64,000 nt of DNA from Halorubrum trapanicum (GTDB taxonomy: Archaea > Halobacteriota > Halobacteria > Halobacteriales > Haloferacaceae): assembly GCF_017873555.1 (NCBI RefSeq), contig NZ_JAGGKE010000002.1:296782-360781 (forward strand). The letters run 5' to 3'. A model generated the notes under the pieces. It saw only the letters and a list, made by a program, of their open reading frames with translations, ran no database searches and was not told where the DNA came from. Each line of letters opens with the position of its first letter. Position 1 is the stretch's first letter. A program made the translations under genes and the position numbers. Below are positions 62,445 to 64,000 of this stretch, piece after piece.

Positions 62445-62822
62445 TCACTTCGCGGTCGGCGTGATGTCGCCGACGGCGTCCATCACCTGGACCGCCGCGC
62501 TGGCGGCGAGGCCGCGGGCGACCTCGTCGGTGTCGGACTCGGCGATGCCGGCGTCGAGGTCCTCGGGGTCGGGCGTGAAGCCCGCCGAGACGGGGTGGCC
62601 GGCCGGGGGGTTGACGGCGACGGTCGCCTGCGGGCCGTCGGCGCCGACGGACAGTTCGGAGCCGACGGCGTAGCTGTCGGGGAGATACGACTCCGTGCGC
62701 GTGACGATTCCGGCGACCGCGCGCCGGAGCTGTCGTTCCTGGTCCGGAGAGAGGTCGACGGTCGCGGGCGAGCCCGCGTCCGTCACACCCGGTGCCCCGG
62801 CGTACGGGTTGTTGCCGTTCAT
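62445..62822 (-). CDS. DUF5811-like haloarchaeal protein
   Basis: 125 residues. Start MNGNNPYAGAPG is characteristic; a helical segment (LSPDQERQLRRAVAGIVTRTESYLPDSY) precedes beta strands ATVAVNPPAGHPVSAGFTPD and a C-terminal helix ARGLAASAAVQVMDAVGD. Conserved hypothetical of haloarchaea. It is followed on the minus strand by convergent neighbour 61465; the arginine decarboxylase gene lies upstream, with its own start 102 bases away. Confidence 0.75.
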   Translation of the reverse strand: MNGNNPYAGAPGVTDAGSPATVDLSPDQERQLRRAVAGIVTRTESYLPDSYAVGSELSVGADGPQATVAVNPPAGHPVSAGFTPDPEDLDAGIAESDTDEVARGLAASAAVQVMDAVGDITPTAK

Positions 62823-62923
62823 TCGAAGACACGACTCGTACGCGGAGCCGAGTCAAAAAGGCGTCGGCGGCGGCGACCGCGGGTCCGGCGCGACGCCGGA
62901 TCGGTTCCGGTCCGCCCGGCCGG

Positions 62924-63469
62924 CTACAGGATCGGCTCGGACTCCCCGTAGGCGGCGATCACGACCGCGGTCGCGTATCGGTCCGGCTCGGCGGCCACCG
63001 TCTCGACGCGCGTCTCGCGGTCCGGGAGGTCCCAGTCGCGCAGGTCTGCGCCCGCGTCGAGTCCCGCCTCGATCCGGTCGCGGACGCCGTCGGCGTCCTC
63101 GCCGGTCACCTCGTAGAAGAGGCCCGGACCGGGACCGGTCGCCCAGCCCAGTCCCGCGACCGCGTCGGGGTGCCGGCGGGGCGCGCGCTTCGACTCGGCG
63201 CCCTCGGCGCCCGCGCGACCGCCCTCGCGGAAGTCCACCTCGTCGCCCGGCCCGATCGTCCGGCGCGCCTCGACGACCGTGAGTCGGTTCCCCGCGGGAC
63301 CCAGCTCCGGCGCCTCCGGGACCGCCTCGACGGTCGCCTCGGCGGGGACGACCGAGGAGACCGCCACGAGGTTGTAGTTGTGGAGGTTCGCGTCCGCGAG
63401 CGCGGCGTCGTAGGAGGCCATCGCCGTGTCGGCGACCCCGACGCCGCCGGCGACGTGGATAGTCTTCAT
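62924..63469 (-). CDS. pdaD: Pyruvoyl-dependent arginine decarboxylase
   Basis: 181 residues. The self-cleavage site is at Ser38-Ser39 in NLVAVSSVVPAEA; cleavage would give an alpha chain starting with a pyruvoyl group made from Ser39. Start KTIHVAGGVGVADTAMASYDAAL and GLGWATGPGPGLFYEVTGEDA are family hallmarks. The product agmatine feeds polyamine synthesis and agmatidine formation in tRNA-Ile2. A TATA-like tract ccttaccg lies about 27 bases upstream near 63495. Confidence 0.93.
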   Translation of the reverse strand: MKTIHVAGGVGVADTAMASYDAALADANLHNYNLVAVSSVVPAEATVEAVPEAPELGPAGNRLTVVEARRTIGPGDEVDFREGGRAGAEGAESKRAPRRHPDAVAGLGWATGPGPGLFYEVTGEDADGVRDRIEAGLDAGADLRDWDLPDRETRVETVAAEPDRYATAVVIAAYGESEPIL

Positions 63470-63570
63470 TGACGCCGAATCGGCGACGGGCGCGGTAAGG
63501 GGTTACGAACTGATCGCCGTCGACGGACGAGTGAAAGCGAGCGCGAAACGACGAGTACGAGGCCGAGACT

Positions 63571-63830
63571 GCGGTGGCGCGCGCCTCCGAGCGCCCTTCG
63601 GGCGCGAGGAGCGCGTGCGAGGGAGTCGCGAGCGCAGCGAGCGACGAGGTTGGGGAGGCGTGAGGTGCGGTGCTGCGCGGTGCGGGCGGGACTCAAAGGG
63701 GCAGCCGTGAGGCGGGCGCAGGCGATGTAAGCACCGCAGCGAGTGAGCGGAGCGAACGAGCGAGGAGCGCAACGAGCGTGCGCCCGCCTCACGGCTGGGG
63801 CTTTGGCGGTGGTCGCCGCCGATCTGTGAT
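63571..63830. repeat. Structured interspersed repeat, copy 3
   Basis: Same architecture as copy 1. P1: inner stem GCGCCC (63591-63596) / GGGCGC (63600-63605) with ttc loop. P2: GTCGC/GCGAC. Core GGGGAGGCGTGAGGTGCGGT at about 63653-63670. P3: 19-base arms 63702-63720 and 63779-63797, perfectly complementary, enclosing a 58-base loop and enclosed by CAAAG-GGG (63694-63701) and GGG-CTTTG. Compared with copy 1, seven paired positions differ and all are compensated. The 3' end passes into a tandem array. The bases 63470-63570 show no gene. Confidence 0.85.
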
Positions 63831-64000
63831 CAACGGTTTATAAGCGAGCGGCTGGGGCTTTGGCGGTGGTCGCCGCCGATCTGTGATCAACGATTTATAA
63901 GCGAGCGGCTGGGGCTTTGGCGGTGGTCGCCGCCGATCTGTGATCAACGGTTTATAAGCGAGCGGCTGGGGCTTTGGCGGTGGTCGCCGCCGATCTGTGA
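63793..64000 (+). repeat. 57-bp tandem repeat array with internal TATA boxes
   Basis: Unit of 57 bases beginning ggctggggctttggcggt and ending tttataagcgagc, starting at 63793, 63850, 63907 and 63964; the last is cut by the window end. Copies are nearly identical (one substitution, cggttta to cgattta, in the second). Each full unit contains TTTATAAG (63837-63844, 63894-63901, 63951-63958). The unit equals the 3' end of the interspersed repeat. Confidence 0.9.

Noticed and set aside
63793..64000. CRISPR-like array
   Set aside because: The 57-base units are contiguous and nearly identical throughout, with no unique spacers, and no cas genes are in the window.

Overview
The window looks like the chromosome of a haloarchaeon, probably Halorubrum or a close relative. 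The DNA is very GC-rich and the predicted proteins are strongly acidic. Secreted proteins carry Tat/lipobox signals. Genes are mostly preceded by an archaeal TATA-like box about 25-30 bases before the start codon (leaderless transcripts). The gene set is archaeal: L7Ae, S28e, L24e, aIF1A, RadB, NurA, a six-helix Htr transducer, pyruvoyl-dependent arginine decarboxylase and archaeal homoserine kinase. I support 65 protein genes and one tRNA. No rRNA, CRISPR array or replication origin was seen.

Layout. 0-9.3 kb: end of a sensor histidine kinase, PhoU, an oligopeptide-type binding lipoprotein, beta-carbonic anhydrase, an outer-surface beta-propeller protein, the L7Ae-S28e-L24e-Ndk operon (minus strand) and a 5'-nucleotidase-family phosphoesterase. 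9.3-9.74 kb: first copy of a structured interspersed repeat. 9.8-25 kb: FolD, aldo/keto reductase, several uncharacterised membrane proteins, HAD hydrolase, a CBS/ribosome-hibernation-like fusion, RadB, cold-shock protein, a SCO-TlpA-CcdA thiol/copper cassette, AIM24, an Na+-coupled transporter, a geranylgeranyl-reductase-like flavoprotein and an M24-fold protein without metal ligands. 25-32.4 kb: tRNA-Val with a duplicated 3' end, P-loop kinase, aIF1A, thioredoxin, class V aminotransferase, methyltransferase, DoxX protein, Pgi and a CPBP protease. 32.4-33.7 kb: second repeat copy, followed at once by an AT-richer AbrB-MazF toxin-antitoxin module bounded by transposon-like inverted repeats. 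33.7-52.9 kb: NurA, Htr transducer, DUF2240 pair, MFS and NhaC transporters, NOG1-type GTPase, SIMPL lipoprotein, an FNT channel fused to Usp domains, DUF389, homoserine kinase, a divergent HTTM/DCC pair and a ThyA-FolA pair. 53-63.5 kb: alanine-glyoxylate-type aminotransferase, second CPBP protease, second aldo/keto reductase, a large FAD/Fe-S dehydrogenase, a Wzx-like flippase, an aspartoacylase-like hydrolase, DUF5811 and arginine decarboxylase. 63.57-64 kb: third repeat copy, ending in a 57-bp tandem array that runs off the window.

Most interesting signal. The three interspersed repeats keep the same flanking motifs, but their helices differ in sequence while staying complementary. One 19-bp arm pair differs at seven positions between copies 1 and 3, and all seven are compensated; the 58-base loop keeps its length and most of its sequence. 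That pattern fits selection on a folded RNA (or DNA hairpin) rather than simple repeat decay. Second is the toxin-antitoxin module, which seems to sit in a small transposase-free element inserted at the end of repeat copy 2.
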